Below, piece after piece: positions 1 through 9,303 of a stretch of 64,000 nucleotides of DNA. Numbering within the stretch: position 1 is the first letter of the stretch; the number at the start of each line of letters is the position of its first letter. Origin of the DNA: Actinoallomurus sp963736325 (GTDB lineage Bacteria; Actinomycetota; Actinomycetes; Streptosporangiales; Streptosporangiaceae); the NCBI GenBank assembly GCA_963736325.1, contig CAVTOG010000014.1, positions 124,001-188,000 of the forward strand. The letters are read 5' to 3'. The translations under genes and the position numbers were made by a program. The notes under the pieces were generated by a model, which did not search any database, was not told where the DNA came from, and saw only the letters and a list, made by a program, of their open reading frames with translations.

Positions 1-152
1 ATCTCGTCGGGCGCGTGCGCGGCGGCCAGCCGGGCGACGACCTCGCCGGCGAGCGTACGGCGCCGCTCCTCGTCGCCGCGGAACAGCACCCGTGACCAGC
101 GGTACCACTCCGGAGGTGCTGCCGGCTCGCGTCGCCCGAACCCTCGGCTCAA
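1..152 (-). CDS. Partial unidentified protein, N-terminal 50 residues
   Basis: The minus strand holds an open frame running off the left edge. Its last visible residues include the motif EWYRWSRVLFRGDEE, and almost every codon ends in G or C, as expected for coding DNA here. The proposed start is TTG at 152-150, about nine bases after an AAAGGAG ribosome-binding site; no better start is visible. It lies divergent to the large gene starting at 342, so bases 153-341 would hold both promoters. I do not recognise the family. The call rests on codon bias and the ribosome site only. Confidence 0.4.
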   Translation of the reverse strand, partial: MSRGFGRREPAAPPEWYRWSRVLFRGDEERRRTLAGEVVARLAAAHAPDE

Positions 153-341
153 CGAAGCGTTCTCCTTTGCCGGGAGCGTCGCTCGGTGTCCGAGGACGCG
201 GCGCGGATGTCCTTCGTGCGGGTCGTACGGGCGGCGGTGACCGTCGACATCCGGAGACTAGCGCCTGCACCGCGGATGAACTCCCGGGGCCACCCGGCGC
301 GTGGAAACACTGAGGGGCGTGACGGCGGAAGGAGGACACGG

Positions 342-3300
342 GTGTCGGCCGGTGTAAGCGGAAGTGCAATCGTGGTCGAACGGTCCGGGTCCTCGCTCGT
401 GGTCCGGTCGGCGGACGCCGACGGCGCGGGTGTCGGGTTCGCGGCGGCGCTGCCGCCCGAACCGTCCAGGACCACCGTCGTGGTGGACGCCTCCGCCATC
501 GGCGCGCTGAACGCCCTCGACGCCGAGCTCATCGGGCAACTCGAGGACCGCCTGCCGCCGCGTGCCCCGGCGTCGCGTCGCGACATGCGGCTCGTCGCCG
601 CGCGTACCGGCGGCCAGGGCCCATCGGGCGGGCCGCCGCTCGCGGCCCGCCTGGCCGATCGGCTCGGCATGGGCGTGGTCGCACCGGACGGGGAGATGAT
701 CGCGCTGCGCGGCGGCGAACTGTTCTCGGCCGGGGCCGACGCCGGCTGGCTGGGCTTCGCACCCGGCCGCCGGCCCGAGTGGAACGGCCCCCGGTACCCC
801 GCCCCGCCCTGGCAGGACGCCCTGCAGTCCGCCCGCCCGTCGCCCCGCCCGCGCGCCCGCCACTGTACGTCGTCGGCCACCCCGATCCCCGCGGGCCTGT
901 GGCTGCGCGTCGACGGCGCCGCACCGCTGCCGCTGGTCGACCTCGGCTTCGGCGTACCCGTCGAACCCGCGCGGCCGGTCATCCTCGTCGGCGCCCCCAG
1001 CGAACCCCTGCCCGACCTGGCCGAACTCGCCGACCTGATCGACACCATGCCCGCCACCCTGCGCGAGACCGTCGTCGTCGCACCGTACGGCCAGGAACCC
1101 GGCGCGTGCGCCGCCCTGGCGCAGGACCTCGCCGACCTCCTCGGCACGACCGTCCGCGCCTACCACGCGCTCCCGTACTACGCGGTCGACGGCACCTGCC
1201 GGTTCGCGGCGTTCGACGACACCGGCCGGCCGGACCACCTGTCCACCACTCCGGAACACGTGTACCTGCCCGGCGGCCCCGCGGCTCGCCGCCCACCGGG
1301 TTCGTTCGCCCGGGAGTCGTCCCACGAACCCCCGGCACCGTACTTGGGCTCACCGGCGCACCCCATCGCCTCACCAGAGCGCCCGCTGCCGGGAGAACCC
1401 TCCCGCCCGGCACGCGAGACCAGCGCCAGAACCACCGTTCCGCCTTCGGCGCCGTCCGTGGATGCCTCGTCGGGTACAGGCACCCGGAAGCCAGGCCCGA
1501 GAGAAACGGCGCCCACCGAGACGTATGTGTCCTCGACTCCATCCCGAGAGGCGAGTGTGCCGCCGGGGTCGTCCGCCGAGGTGAGCGGTTCGCCGGGCCC
1601 GCTCGCACCGGGCGAGGTCACCGGCGCCGACGCGGGTCGCCGCGCGGGTGTCGTCAGGACGGCGGCGGTCACGGTCGACATGAGCGGCCTGCTACGACCC
1701 GACCTCCGCGCGGCTCGCCGACCCGCCTCAGCGGCACCGAGCACGCAGCCACCGGCAGAGCGGCCGGTCACGTCGTCCCGAACCGTCGCGGCGGAAGCCG
1801 CACCGGAGGCCGAGTCGCTTCCGGTCGAGAGCCCGGCTCCGGACCAGACCGGCCTGGCGGGCGCCGAGCCTGCGGCCGAGGCGCCCATGAGCGACGCGTC
1901 GCAGGCGCCGAGACTGGACGCAACGGGTCCGGGTGAGCCGGCGCCGAGCCCGTCGGTGATCCTCGCGGGTCCGGACACGACGGCATCGAACTCGGCGACA
2001 GCGGCGAACCCGGGCGCGACGGTGCCGAACCCCGAGACAGCACCGAACCCGGGCGTGACCGTGTCGAGCTCGGGCACCCCAGCACCGTCGGAGTCCGTGG
2101 CCGCGCCGAGTTCCGTCGCGTCGACCGTGCCGCCGCACTCCGGGCCGGACGTGGGCATGGTGACCGTGCGAAGCCGGTTCCCCGGCATGGCCGCCCCGCC
2201 GCCGCGCAGACCTCGCGCGTCGTCGCCCGCTTCGGCGGTTCCGCCGTCGCCCGGGCATCGGCTGCCTTCGCCTGGTTCGGCCGCTCCCTCCGGCGCGCCA
2301 CCGGTCGCGGCGGACGGTCGGGTGGCCGCCCCCGCTTCCTCCGGTACCGCGCCGAGCTCCATGTCGGCGGCCGTGCCGGACATCGGGCCGGACGTCGCGG
2401 AGGACGTCGGGTCGGAGACCGGGCCAGGTCTCGCACCAGCCTCCCCACCTGTGCCCGCGTCCGTCAACGCGCCCGCGCCTGTGTCCGGCGACCCGCCGAT
2501 GCCCGCGTTCGCCAACACTCCGACGCTTGTGTCCGGTGACGTAGCGACTCTGGGGGCCGAGCCCGTGCCGGGGTTCGCGTCCGAGCGGGCGCTCGATGCC
2601 GTGCCGGAGGCCGCTTCAGCGCCCGTGACGGGCCGGGTGCCGGGTGGCATCCCGGCCGGACCCGTGTCGGAGGCTGCTTCGGGGGTCATCGAGGACGAGA
2701 ATTCGGCGGGGGCGCCTCCGGCGATGGGGCCGATCCTCGGGCCGGAGGCCGTGGCGGGTACCGAGGTCGATTCCGGCCCGCATCCCGGCTCGGATCTCGG
2801 GCGACGTCCCGGCTCGGACCCCAGGCCGCGTCTCGGCTCGGATCCCGGATCACGTCCCGGCCCGTCTACCGGGACACGTTCCGGAGAGCCCCTCGGGCCG
2901 CCTCCCGACCGGTATTCCGAGGCGCGCTCCGACGCGTCGGAGCGTGCGGCGGTGCTCGGGCAGGGTGGCGTGTCGCCCCAGCTCGTGGAGCCGGCGGACC
3001 ATTACGTGGCGGTCGCACCCGAGGTCCAGGAGGAGGAAGAGGAAGAGTTCTACCTCTGGCTGGCGGATCGGGGGAGTACGTCGGAGGAGCGGCAGGCGTT
3101 CCGGCGGTCGCTGGGGTGGCGGCATGACGCCGCGGCGCGGGGCGTCGCGCGGCTGCTCGCCGAGCGGCCTGGGCTGCGGGGTACCGGGCCGGTGGACGAG
3201 GCGCTGCTGACGGACCTGGCGGCGGTGCGCGTGTTCGCGGCAGGGGATCAGGCGGACTTCATCGAGGCGGTACGGGCCGGCGGGCGCGAGGGGGAGCGGG

Positions 3301-3854
3301 CGTACGCGGTGTGTGTGGCCAGCGGGCTGCGGCGGCTGCCCGCCTTGCAGGGGGTGACGGTGCGCGGCGGGCCGGTGGATCCGGGTGCCTTGGACGCGTA
3401 CCGGCCCGGGGAGGAACTGGCCGAGGAGGCTCCGCTGGTCGCGATCGACGCGATCGACGCGCGGGTTCCGGGTGGCGTCGAGGTGCTGATCTGGTCCTCG
3501 ACCGCGCGGCGGCTGGACGGGCTGGCCGACGAGCCGGAGGCGCCGGAGGTGGCGTTCCTGCCGGGCACGGTGTTCCGGGTGCTGGCCGTCGACCCGCCGC
3601 CGAATGCGCCGGTGGCCGCCGCGCTGCCCAGCGCCGCGCGGAACGCGCCGCGGGTCCGCCGGGTCCTGCTCGCCGAGGTCCCGTCCGGGAGGCCGACGCG
3701 TCCGGGCTGGGAGGAACGCGTCCGGTCGCGGCTCGAGGAGGCCGCCGAGGCCAGGGCCGCGCTGCCGGGCGGATCGAACGAGGACCCGGGCCGGTTCGCG
3801 GCACTGCCCGGCGACCCGGCGCGAGCGTCCGGCGCACGAAGGAGCACGCGATGA
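342..3854 (+). CDS. Large low-complexity protein with C-terminal ADP-ribosyltransferase-like domain
   Basis: 1170 aa from GTG 342, preceded by GGAGG at 331-335; the frame stays open upstream but without a comparable ribosome site. Residues 1-150 and about 200-300 form alpha/beta segments; about 310-890 are Pro/Ala/Ser-rich and probably disordered; a Glu run follows at about 895. The last 260 residues contain GLRRLP, a TVRGG arginine, IWSST and PEVAFLPGTVF, which match in order the Arg, Ser-Thr-Ser and Glu regions of R-S-E ADP-ribosyltransferases. No signal peptide or membrane helix is seen. The C-terminus and the alpha/beta parts recur in the protein at 46272-48563. The ATGA overlap with the next ORF suggests an operon. 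The enzyme call is inference; the fold may be vestigial. Confidence 0.75.
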   Translation: MSAGVSGSAIVVERSGSSLVVRSADADGAGVGFAAALPPEPSRTTVVVDASAIGALNALDAELIGQLEDRLPPRAPASRRDMRLVAARTGGQGPSGGPPLAARLADRLGMGVVAPDGEMIALRGGELFSAGADAGWLGFAPGRRPEWNGPRYPAPPWQDALQSARPSPRPRARHCTSSATPIPAGLWLRVDGAAPLPLVDLGFGVPVEPARPVILVGAPSEPLPDLAELADLIDTMPATLRETVVVAPYGQEPGACAALAQDLADLLGTTVRAYHALPYYAVDGTCRFAAFDDTGRPDHLSTTPEHVYLPGGPAARRPPGSFARESSHEPPAPYLGSPAHPIASPERPLPGEPSRPARETSARTTVPPSAPSVDASSGTGTRKPGPRETAPTETYVSSTPSREASVPPGSSAEVSGSPGPLAPGEVTGADAGRRAGVVRTAAVTVDMSGLLRPDLRAARRPASAAPSTQPPAERPVTSSRTVAAEAAPEAESLPVESPAPDQTGLAGAEPAAEAPMSDASQAPRLDATGPGEPAPSPSVILAGPDTTASNSATAANPGATVPNPETAPNPGVTVSSSGTPAPSESVAAPSSVASTVPPHSGPDVGMVTVRSRFPGMAAPPPRRPRASSPASAVPPSPGHRLPSPGSAAPSGAPPVAADGRVAAPASSGTAPSSMSAAVPDIGPDVAEDVGSETGPGLAPASPPVPASVNAPAPVSGDPPMPAFANTPTLVSGDVATLGAEPVPGFASERALDAVPEAASAPVTGRVPGGIPAGPVSEAASGVIEDENSAGAPPAMGPILGPEAVAGTEVDSGPHPGSDLGRRPGSDPRPRLGSDPGSRPGPSTGTRSGEPLGPPPDRYSEARSDASERAAVLGQGGVSPQLVEPADHYVAVAPEVQEEEEEEFYLWLADRGSTSEERQAFRRSLGWRHDAAARGVARLLAERPGLRGTGPVDEALLTDLAAVRVFAAGDQADFIEAVRAGGREGERAYAVCVASGLRRLPALQGVTVRGGPVDPGALDAYRPGEELAEEAPLVAIDAIDARVPGGVEVLIWSSTARRLDGLADEPEAPEVAFLPGTVFRVLAVDPPPNAPVAAALPSAARNAPRVRRVLLAEVPSGRPTRPGWEERVRSRLEEAAEARAALPGGSNEDPGRFAALPGDPARASGARRSTR

Positions 3855-4066
3855 CCAACCTGACGGCGCTGCGCGATGGCCTCGGCCGCACGAGGGAGCG
3901 CGTGGCGACTGCGGCGCTGCGCTGCGGCGGCCACATGAGGGAGCACGCGGTGGCGTTGTGCGGTGGCCTCGGCCGGGACGGCGAGTGGTTCGGGGATTCG
4001 GTTTTGCGCGGTGGTTCTGGCCGTGCGGTGGGAGCAGGGAACGGGAGTGGGTCGTGGCTCAGGTGA
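3851..4066 (+). CDS. Small 71-aa hypothetical protein, translationally coupled
   Basis: ATG 3851 overlaps the stop of the preceding gene (ATGA) and has GAAGGAG seven bases upstream. The product is 71 aa, Arg/Gly-rich, with two similar segments (GLGRTRERVATAALR and GLGRDGEWFGDSVLR). Its stop overlaps the GTG start of the next gene by 13 bases. There is no recognisable family. The overlaps at both ends are the main argument that it is translated; composition alone would not support it. Confidence 0.4.
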   Translation: MTNLTALRDGLGRTRERVATAALRCGGHMREHAVALCGGLGRDGEWFGDSVLRGGSGRAVGAGNGSGSWLR

Positions 4067-5088
4067 CCGTGCTGGATCGTGTGGCGTTGCACGCGCTGTT
4101 GGTCGGGATGGCCGGGCGGGTGCCCGATGACGATCTGGCGGTGATGCGGACGTGTCTCGCGGACGCCGAGGAGAACGAGGTGGCGTTCCTGCTCGCCGCG
4201 GCGGTCGAGACATCGGCGCTCGCGCTCACCGAGGACGAGGTGCCCGTCATTCGGGCGCTGTTCAACGAGTTCGGGGTGGACCTGACCCTGACCGACCACG
4301 CGCCGCGGGTGACGAGTCTTGAGCCGTGTCCGTTCCGGTTCTCCGGGACGCCCGGCCCGTACGAGGAGGTGGCGCCCTCGACCGTCGGGGTGGACGGGCA
4401 CGACACCATGGACACGGCGGTCATCGAGGCCGCGGCGCGCGTAGGTGGGCTGACCGCGCTGTGGCGGGCGTTCCGGTATCGGGGGGACGGCGCCGCGCGG
4501 CGGGTGTATCTCGGTGAGGCGAGCGCGGAGGCGGACGTCGCCGAGCTGGTCGCCGAGGTGCAGCACGCGCTCAGCGAGGCGGGTGAGGACACGCCTCGGG
4601 TAGAGGTGTTCCGCGAAGGCGAGGAACTGACGCCGTACCACGAGGGCGCGCTCGCCGCCGCCGTCCTGATCTGGGCGGACACGGACGCAGACGTACGCCT
4701 GGCGCGGGTGTTCGACGGCGCGGACCCCGACACCGGCCCGTACTTCGAGACGGACCATCCACGGCTGGAGGGCGCGGACGGCGAGCGCGTGCTGGCCTAC
4801 CTTCGCGGTGGTGAGCTGGTCCTGAACACCCCCGGCGCCCTCGACGACGTCCTGGACGAGGGGCGTACGGGGGCGGTGCCGGTCGGGTTCCGGTCCGACG
4901 GGCGGTGGGTGTGGCCGGAGACGGTGGCGTACTACCTGAAACGGCACGGCCTCGCGCCGGAACCCGAGCTGGTCGCGTACGCGCTCGCCGCGCCCACACC
5001 GGGCCCGCTGAACCGGCTGGCCCGTCATCGAGCGATGGTGGCGTTGTTCACCCCGACCGGAGTGGAGCCGGTGTGGCAGGCAGGCTGA
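4054..5088 (+). CDS. Hypothetical protein in the type VII-associated operon
   Basis: 344 aa from GTG 4054. The upstream in-frame stretch reads as low-quality Arg-rich sequence, so the real start is here. The protein is acidic and mixed alpha/beta, with no signal peptide or membrane segment. The first 70 residues are mostly helical; a conserved-looking C-terminal half runs from about residue 190 (AAVLIWADTDADVRLARVFDG) to WPETVAYYLKRHGLAPEPEL. I do not recognise a family. It sits between an ADP-ribosyltransferase-like protein and the beta-helix/AAA+ fusion and overlaps both neighbours, so the three are probably co-expressed. Confidence 0.75.
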   Translation: MAQVTVLDRVALHALLVGMAGRVPDDDLAVMRTCLADAEENEVAFLLAAAVETSALALTEDEVPVIRALFNEFGVDLTLTDHAPRVTSLEPCPFRFSGTPGPYEEVAPSTVGVDGHDTMDTAVIEAAARVGGLTALWRAFRYRGDGAARRVYLGEASAEADVAELVAEVQHALSEAGEDTPRVEVFREGEELTPYHEGALAAAVLIWADTDADVRLARVFDGADPDTGPYFETDHPRLEGADGERVLAYLRGGELVLNTPGALDDVLDEGRTGAVPVGFRSDGRWVWPETVAYYLKRHGLAPEPELVAYALAAPTPGPLNRLARHRAMVALFTPTGVEPVWQAG

Positions 5089-8000
5089 CCCCGACACGGT
5101 CGATCCTGAGTGTGTCGGCGACCGCGGCCGACAGTTACCGGACCATCGGCGACGCGGTCGCCGCCGCCGGGCACGGCGACGTCATCTCGATCCAGCCGGG
5201 CACGTACGCGGAGTCGGTCGTGATCGACCGGGACGTGACGCTGTCCGCGGCGGGTTCGCCGGGAGGCGTACGGATCGAGGCGCGTGACGCGCCCGCGATC
5301 CGGATCGCCGGTGAGGCCGCCACGCTGTCGGGCCTCGTGCTCCGGCACGTCGGTGAGCAGACGTCGGCGATCGACGTGCCGACCGGGCGGCTCCGGATGG
5401 ACGAGTGCACGGTGGAGGCCGAGTCGGCCGCGGCCGTGTACGCGCGCGGCGCGGTGGAGGTGACCGCGCGGTCGTGCGTGTTCACCAACCCCGGCGGCGC
5501 GGGAATGATCTTCGTGGACGGCGCCGAGGGCCACGTCGTGGGCTGTACGGTGCGCGACGTACGCGCGTCGGCCGTCGTGATCCGCACCGGTGCCAACCCG
5601 CGCCTGGACGACTGCGTGATCGAGGACGTGGCGGGCAGCGGACTGCTCGCCGCCGAGCGGGCCCGCGGGAGCGTGGAGAACTGCCGCGTCCTACGCACCG
5701 GCAACCCGGCGGTCGCCATCGAGGGCGAGAGCTCGCCGCGGATCACCCGCACCCTCATCGGGGAGGCGGGCGGCGTCGGCGTGCTGATCGCGTCCCAGTC
5801 CACGCCCCTCCTGGAGGACTGTACGGTCGCCGACGCGGGCGCCCAGGGCATCGCCCTCGTGGAGGAGGCGGCGCCGGACCTGCGCGGCGTCGAGGTACGC
5901 GGGTCGCGCAGCTACGGGCTGCACGTGCTCGACTCGTCGGCCGGAACGTTCACCGACTGCCGGGTATCGGGAGCCGGTGACGTCGGGGTCCTGGTGGCCG
6001 GCGCGTCGACGACCTCGTTCGAGGCGCTCGTGGTCGAGGGCGGTCCGGCCGCCGGAGTGTCGGTCGCCGAGCTGGCCGCCCCGACGTTCGACGAGCTACG
6101 GGTCCAGGGCGTCGGCGGCAACGGCGTGGAGGTACGGTCCGGCGCCCACCCGCAGTTCCGGCGCGCGGTGATCTCCGCGCCCGCCGGTGACGGGATCATG
6201 ACCACCGAGCACGGGCGCGGGCTCTTCGAGGAGACGACCGTCTCCGAGGCGGGCGGCGCCGGCCTGCGCGTCGACGAGGGCGGCCGTCCCGAGCTGCGCG
6301 GCTGCGCCTTCCACCGCAGCACCGGCGCCGGCGTACGCGTCGACGGCGGCGAGGCCGACCTGGAGGGCGCCGAGATCACCGACGGCCAGGCCGAGGGTGT
6401 GCTCGTCGCGGGCCGCGCCTCGGTCACGCTGGCCCGTACCCGGGTGCGCGGCTCCCGCAGGGCGGGCATCGAGTGGGGCGTCGGCTCGTCGGGCGGCGCG
6501 TCCGGCTGCGAGGTCATCGGCGGCGGCGCCGACGGGATCCTCGTGCACTCCACCGAGCCGGTACGCCTGGCGGACTGCCTCGTACGCGACAACGCCGGCT
6601 CGGGCGTACGCGTCACCACGCCGACGGACGACCTGGAGATCACGCGTGTAACCAGCCGCGGCAACGGCGTCGCCGACACCGTCGCGGGCCTGAGCGGCGA
6701 CGGGCCGGACGAGGTCGCCGGTCCGGTCGGGCCGGGGGAGGAGCCGGCCCCGAGGCCCGAGCGCCCGTCCGCGCCGCGCCGCCGCGCGAGCCGCGAGACC
6801 CAGGGCGCGCTCGGCGAACTGCTGACCGAACTCGACGCGCTCGTCGGCCTGAGCGAGGTCAAGCGCGAGGTGGAGACGCTCGTACGCCTCCACCAGATGG
6901 CCGCGCGCCGCGCCGCCGTCGGGCTCCCCGCGCCGCCGCTGTCGCGGCACCTGGTCTTCACCGGCTCACCGGGTACCGGCAAGACGACCGTCGCGCGTCT
7001 GTACGGCCGGATCCTCGCCGAGCTGGGCGTGATCGCGACCGGGCAGCTCGTCGAGGTCGGCCGGCACGACCTGGTCGCGAGCGTCGTCGGCGGCACCGCG
7101 CTGAAGACCGCCGAACGCTTCGAGGAGGCCCTCGGCGGCGTGCTGTTCATCGACGAGGCCTACACCCTGTCCGCGAACGCCACCGGCGGCCCCGACTTCG
7201 GCCGCGAGGCGATCGACACGCTGGTCAAGCTGATGGAGGACCACCGCGACGAGGTCGTCATCATCGTGGCCGGCTACACGCACGAGATGCGGAGGTTCCT
7301 GGCGACCAACCCGGGCCTCGCGTCGAGGTTCTCGCGGACCATCGAGTTCGCCGACTACTCGCCCGCCGACCTGGTCACGATCATCGAGGGGCAGTGCCGG
7401 GCGCACGACTACCGGCTCGAGTTCGAGACGCGCGCGGCCCTCGCCACGTACTTCGAGAACATGCCGCGCGACGAGGCGTTCGGCAACGGCCGCAGCGCGC
7501 GGAAGGTGTTCGAGGAGATGGTGGGCCGGCAGGCGTACCGGCTCGCGGACGACCCCGACGTCACGCCCGTCGAGATGACCCGGCTGCTGCCCGGCGACCT
7601 CGGGCCGCCGCCGACCGGCGGGGTCGGCGCGGGTGTCGGCGCGGCCGACAACGACCGCGTCGAGTCGCTGCTGACCGAGCTGCGGCAGATGGTCGGGCTC
7701 GCCGCGGTCAAGCGCGAGGTCGGCAACATGGTGGACCTGCTCGCCTCGTCGCGGCAGCGCATCGCCGCAGGGCTGCCCGCGCCTCCGCTGTCGCGGCATC
7801 TGATCTTCGCCGGGCCGCCGGGCACCGGCAAGACGACGGTGGCGCGGTTGTACGGCTCGATCCTGGCCTCACTCGGCGTGCTGCAGCGCGGCCAGGTGAT
7901 CGAGGTGGGCCGCGCCGACCTGGTCGGTGAGTACGTCGGCCACACGGCGCAGCGTACGACCGCGGCCTTCGACCGGGCGCGCGGCGGCGTGCTGTTCATC

Positions 8001-8489
8001 GACGAGGCGTACACGCTGGCGTCCCAGTCCGGTGGCGGCGCCGACTTCGGCCGTGAGGCGATCGACACGCTGGTCAAGCTGATGGAGGACCACCGCGACG
8101 AGGTCGTCGTGATCGCGGCGGGCTACGAGGGCGAGATGGAGAAGTTCCTCGGCGCCAACCCCGGCCTGTCGTCCCGGTTCTCGCACCGGGTCAGGTTCGC
8201 CGACTACACGACCGACGAACTCGTCACGATCGTCAGCCAGCACGCCGCGGCGGCCGGGTACGAGCTGAGCACCGCGACCGTCGCCGGGCTGCGCTCGCAC
8301 TTCGCGGCCGTACCGCGCGGCGCGTCGTTCGGCAACGGCCGGTACGCGCGCCAGGTGCTGGACGAGGCCGTGACGCGGCATGCGCGGCGCCTGCGGCGTA
8401 CCGAGGCGCCGACGATGCAGGACCTGTGCCTGATCCTTCCCGGGGACGTGGTGAGCGCGACCGGCGCGGGCGACACCGAACCCGAATAG
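5073..8489 (+). CDS. Right-handed beta-helix protein fused to two AAA+ ATPase domains (EccA/CbxX type)
   Basis: 1138 aa from GTG 5073, overlapping the previous gene by 16 bases with GGAG nine bases upstream. Residues 20-550 consist of parallel beta-helix repeats of about 23 residues with recurrent Gly-Val and Asp-Cys positions. Two AAA+ modules of CbxX/CfxQ type follow: Walker A GSPGTGKTTVARLYG at about 630 with Walker B GGVLFIDEAYTL at about 690, and Walker A GPPGTGKTTVARLYG at about 913 with the same Walker B at about 972. Both sites look intact. EccA, the cytosolic ATPase of mycobacterial ESX systems, has one such domain after a TPR region; here the helper part is a beta helix. A role in handling substrates or membrane components of the nearby secretion system is inferred. 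Confidence 0.88.
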   Translation: MAGRLTPTRSILSVSATAADSYRTIGDAVAAAGHGDVISIQPGTYAESVVIDRDVTLSAAGSPGGVRIEARDAPAIRIAGEAATLSGLVLRHVGEQTSAIDVPTGRLRMDECTVEAESAAAVYARGAVEVTARSCVFTNPGGAGMIFVDGAEGHVVGCTVRDVRASAVVIRTGANPRLDDCVIEDVAGSGLLAAERARGSVENCRVLRTGNPAVAIEGESSPRITRTLIGEAGGVGVLIASQSTPLLEDCTVADAGAQGIALVEEAAPDLRGVEVRGSRSYGLHVLDSSAGTFTDCRVSGAGDVGVLVAGASTTSFEALVVEGGPAAGVSVAELAAPTFDELRVQGVGGNGVEVRSGAHPQFRRAVISAPAGDGIMTTEHGRGLFEETTVSEAGGAGLRVDEGGRPELRGCAFHRSTGAGVRVDGGEADLEGAEITDGQAEGVLVAGRASVTLARTRVRGSRRAGIEWGVGSSGGASGCEVIGGGADGILVHSTEPVRLADCLVRDNAGSGVRVTTPTDDLEITRVTSRGNGVADTVAGLSGDGPDEVAGPVGPGEEPAPRPERPSAPRRRASRETQGALGELLTELDALVGLSEVKREVETLVRLHQMAARRAAVGLPAPPLSRHLVFTGSPGTGKTTVARLYGRILAELGVIATGQLVEVGRHDLVASVVGGTALKTAERFEEALGGVLFIDEAYTLSANATGGPDFGREAIDTLVKLMEDHRDEVVIIVAGYTHEMRRFLATNPGLASRFSRTIEFADYSPADLVTIIEGQCRAHDYRLEFETRAALATYFENMPRDEAFGNGRSARKVFEEMVGRQAYRLADDPDVTPVEMTRLLPGDLGPPPTGGVGAGVGAADNDRVESLLTELRQMVGLAAVKREVGNMVDLLASSRQRIAAGLPAPPLSRHLIFAGPPGTGKTTVARLYGSILASLGVLQRGQVIEVGRADLVGEYVGHTAQRTTAAFDRARGGVLFIDEAYTLASQSGGGADFGREAIDTLVKLMEDHRDEVVVIAAGYEGEMEKFLGANPGLSSRFSHRVRFADYTTDELVTIVSQHAAAAGYELSTATVAGLRSHFAAVPRGASFGNGRYARQVLDEAVTRHARRLRRTEAPTMQDLCLILPGDVVSATGAGDTEPE

Positions 8490-8494
8490 GTGGG

Positions 8495-9121
8495 CTACCG
8501 GAACGCGTCGCCCGGTTCCGCGTCGGTCATCTCGTCGATGGCGTCGCGGAGGCGGCGCAGCGCGTGGTGGATGCGGGACTTCACGGTGCCGACCGGGAGG
8601 CCGAGCCGGTGCGCGGTCTCGGCGGCGGTGCGGTCGTGGAAGTAGACATGGTGGAGGACCTCGCGGTGCGCGGGGCTGAGGGACCGCAGCGCCGTGGCGA
8701 CGTACAGGCCGTCGATGACGTCGCCCGCGTGGTCGCCCGCGGTGGGCGCCTCGGCGGCGGGGGCGTCGGTGTTCGGCGTCTCCGTCGGGCGCGCGTTCCG
8801 TGCGCGGATCTTGTCGATCGCGATGTTGTGCGCGACGCGCGTGAGCCAGCCGCTCACCGAGCCGTACTCGGCCGTGAGCCGGTCCGCGTGGTTCCAGGCG
8901 CGCAGCATGGTCTCCTGCACGACGTCCTCGGCGTGGTGCGGGTCGCACATCAGCCGGGTCGCGTAGGTGAGCAGCGCGGAGCCGTGGCGGGCATAGAGCT
9001 CATCGACCACGGCCTGCCGGTCGATGACGACGGCCGGTACCGCCGTGCTGGTGCTGGTGCGGAGTGTGGTCCTTCGCGTGCTCTTCGTACGGGGTGCGCG
9101 CTCGAGCGTTACCGAAGTCAT
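8495..9121 (-). CDS. ECF-type RNA polymerase sigma factor
   Basis: 208 aa from ATG 9121, with AAGGA a few bases upstream; an ATG 15 bases earlier is possible. Region 2 contains DPHHAEDVVQETMLRAWNHADRL and the DNA-melting part VAHNIAIDKIRAR; region 4 is the helix-turn-helix around HREVLHHVYFHDRTAAETAHRLGLPVGTVKSRIHHALRRLR. A Pro/Ala-rich linker separates them. No anti-sigma factor gene is adjacent. It converges with the AAA+ gene, five bases apart, and is a close paralogue of the sigma factor at 48750-49313. Confidence 0.92.
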   Translation of the reverse strand: MTSVTLERAPRTKSTRRTTLRTSTSTAVPAVVIDRQAVVDELYARHGSALLTYATRLMCDPHHAEDVVQETMLRAWNHADRLTAEYGSVSGWLTRVAHNIAIDKIRARNARPTETPNTDAPAAEAPTAGDHAGDVIDGLYVATALRSLSPAHREVLHHVYFHDRTAAETAHRLGLPVGTVKSRIHHALRRLRDAIDEMTDAEPGDAFR

Positions 9122-9303
9122 GGATTCCTTACCCATGCCGTGCACGAGCCGTACCGCACTCGTGGAATTCGAGGTCGATCCGCCGTCCGGCGGCGAATTC
9201 CACGGTCCGCTCATCGCCGTCGCGTTACATCTGTGAGCTCACGTATACGGAGGCCGCCGACGGCCGTACCTCACCTACGTGCGCGCGAAAGGGCAGGTCG
9301 GAC

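Noticed and set aside
3259..5097. Long minus-strand frame opposite the first operon
   Set aside because: Arg/Pro/His-rich, no ribosome site, and both plus-strand genes have clear starts and coherent sequence.
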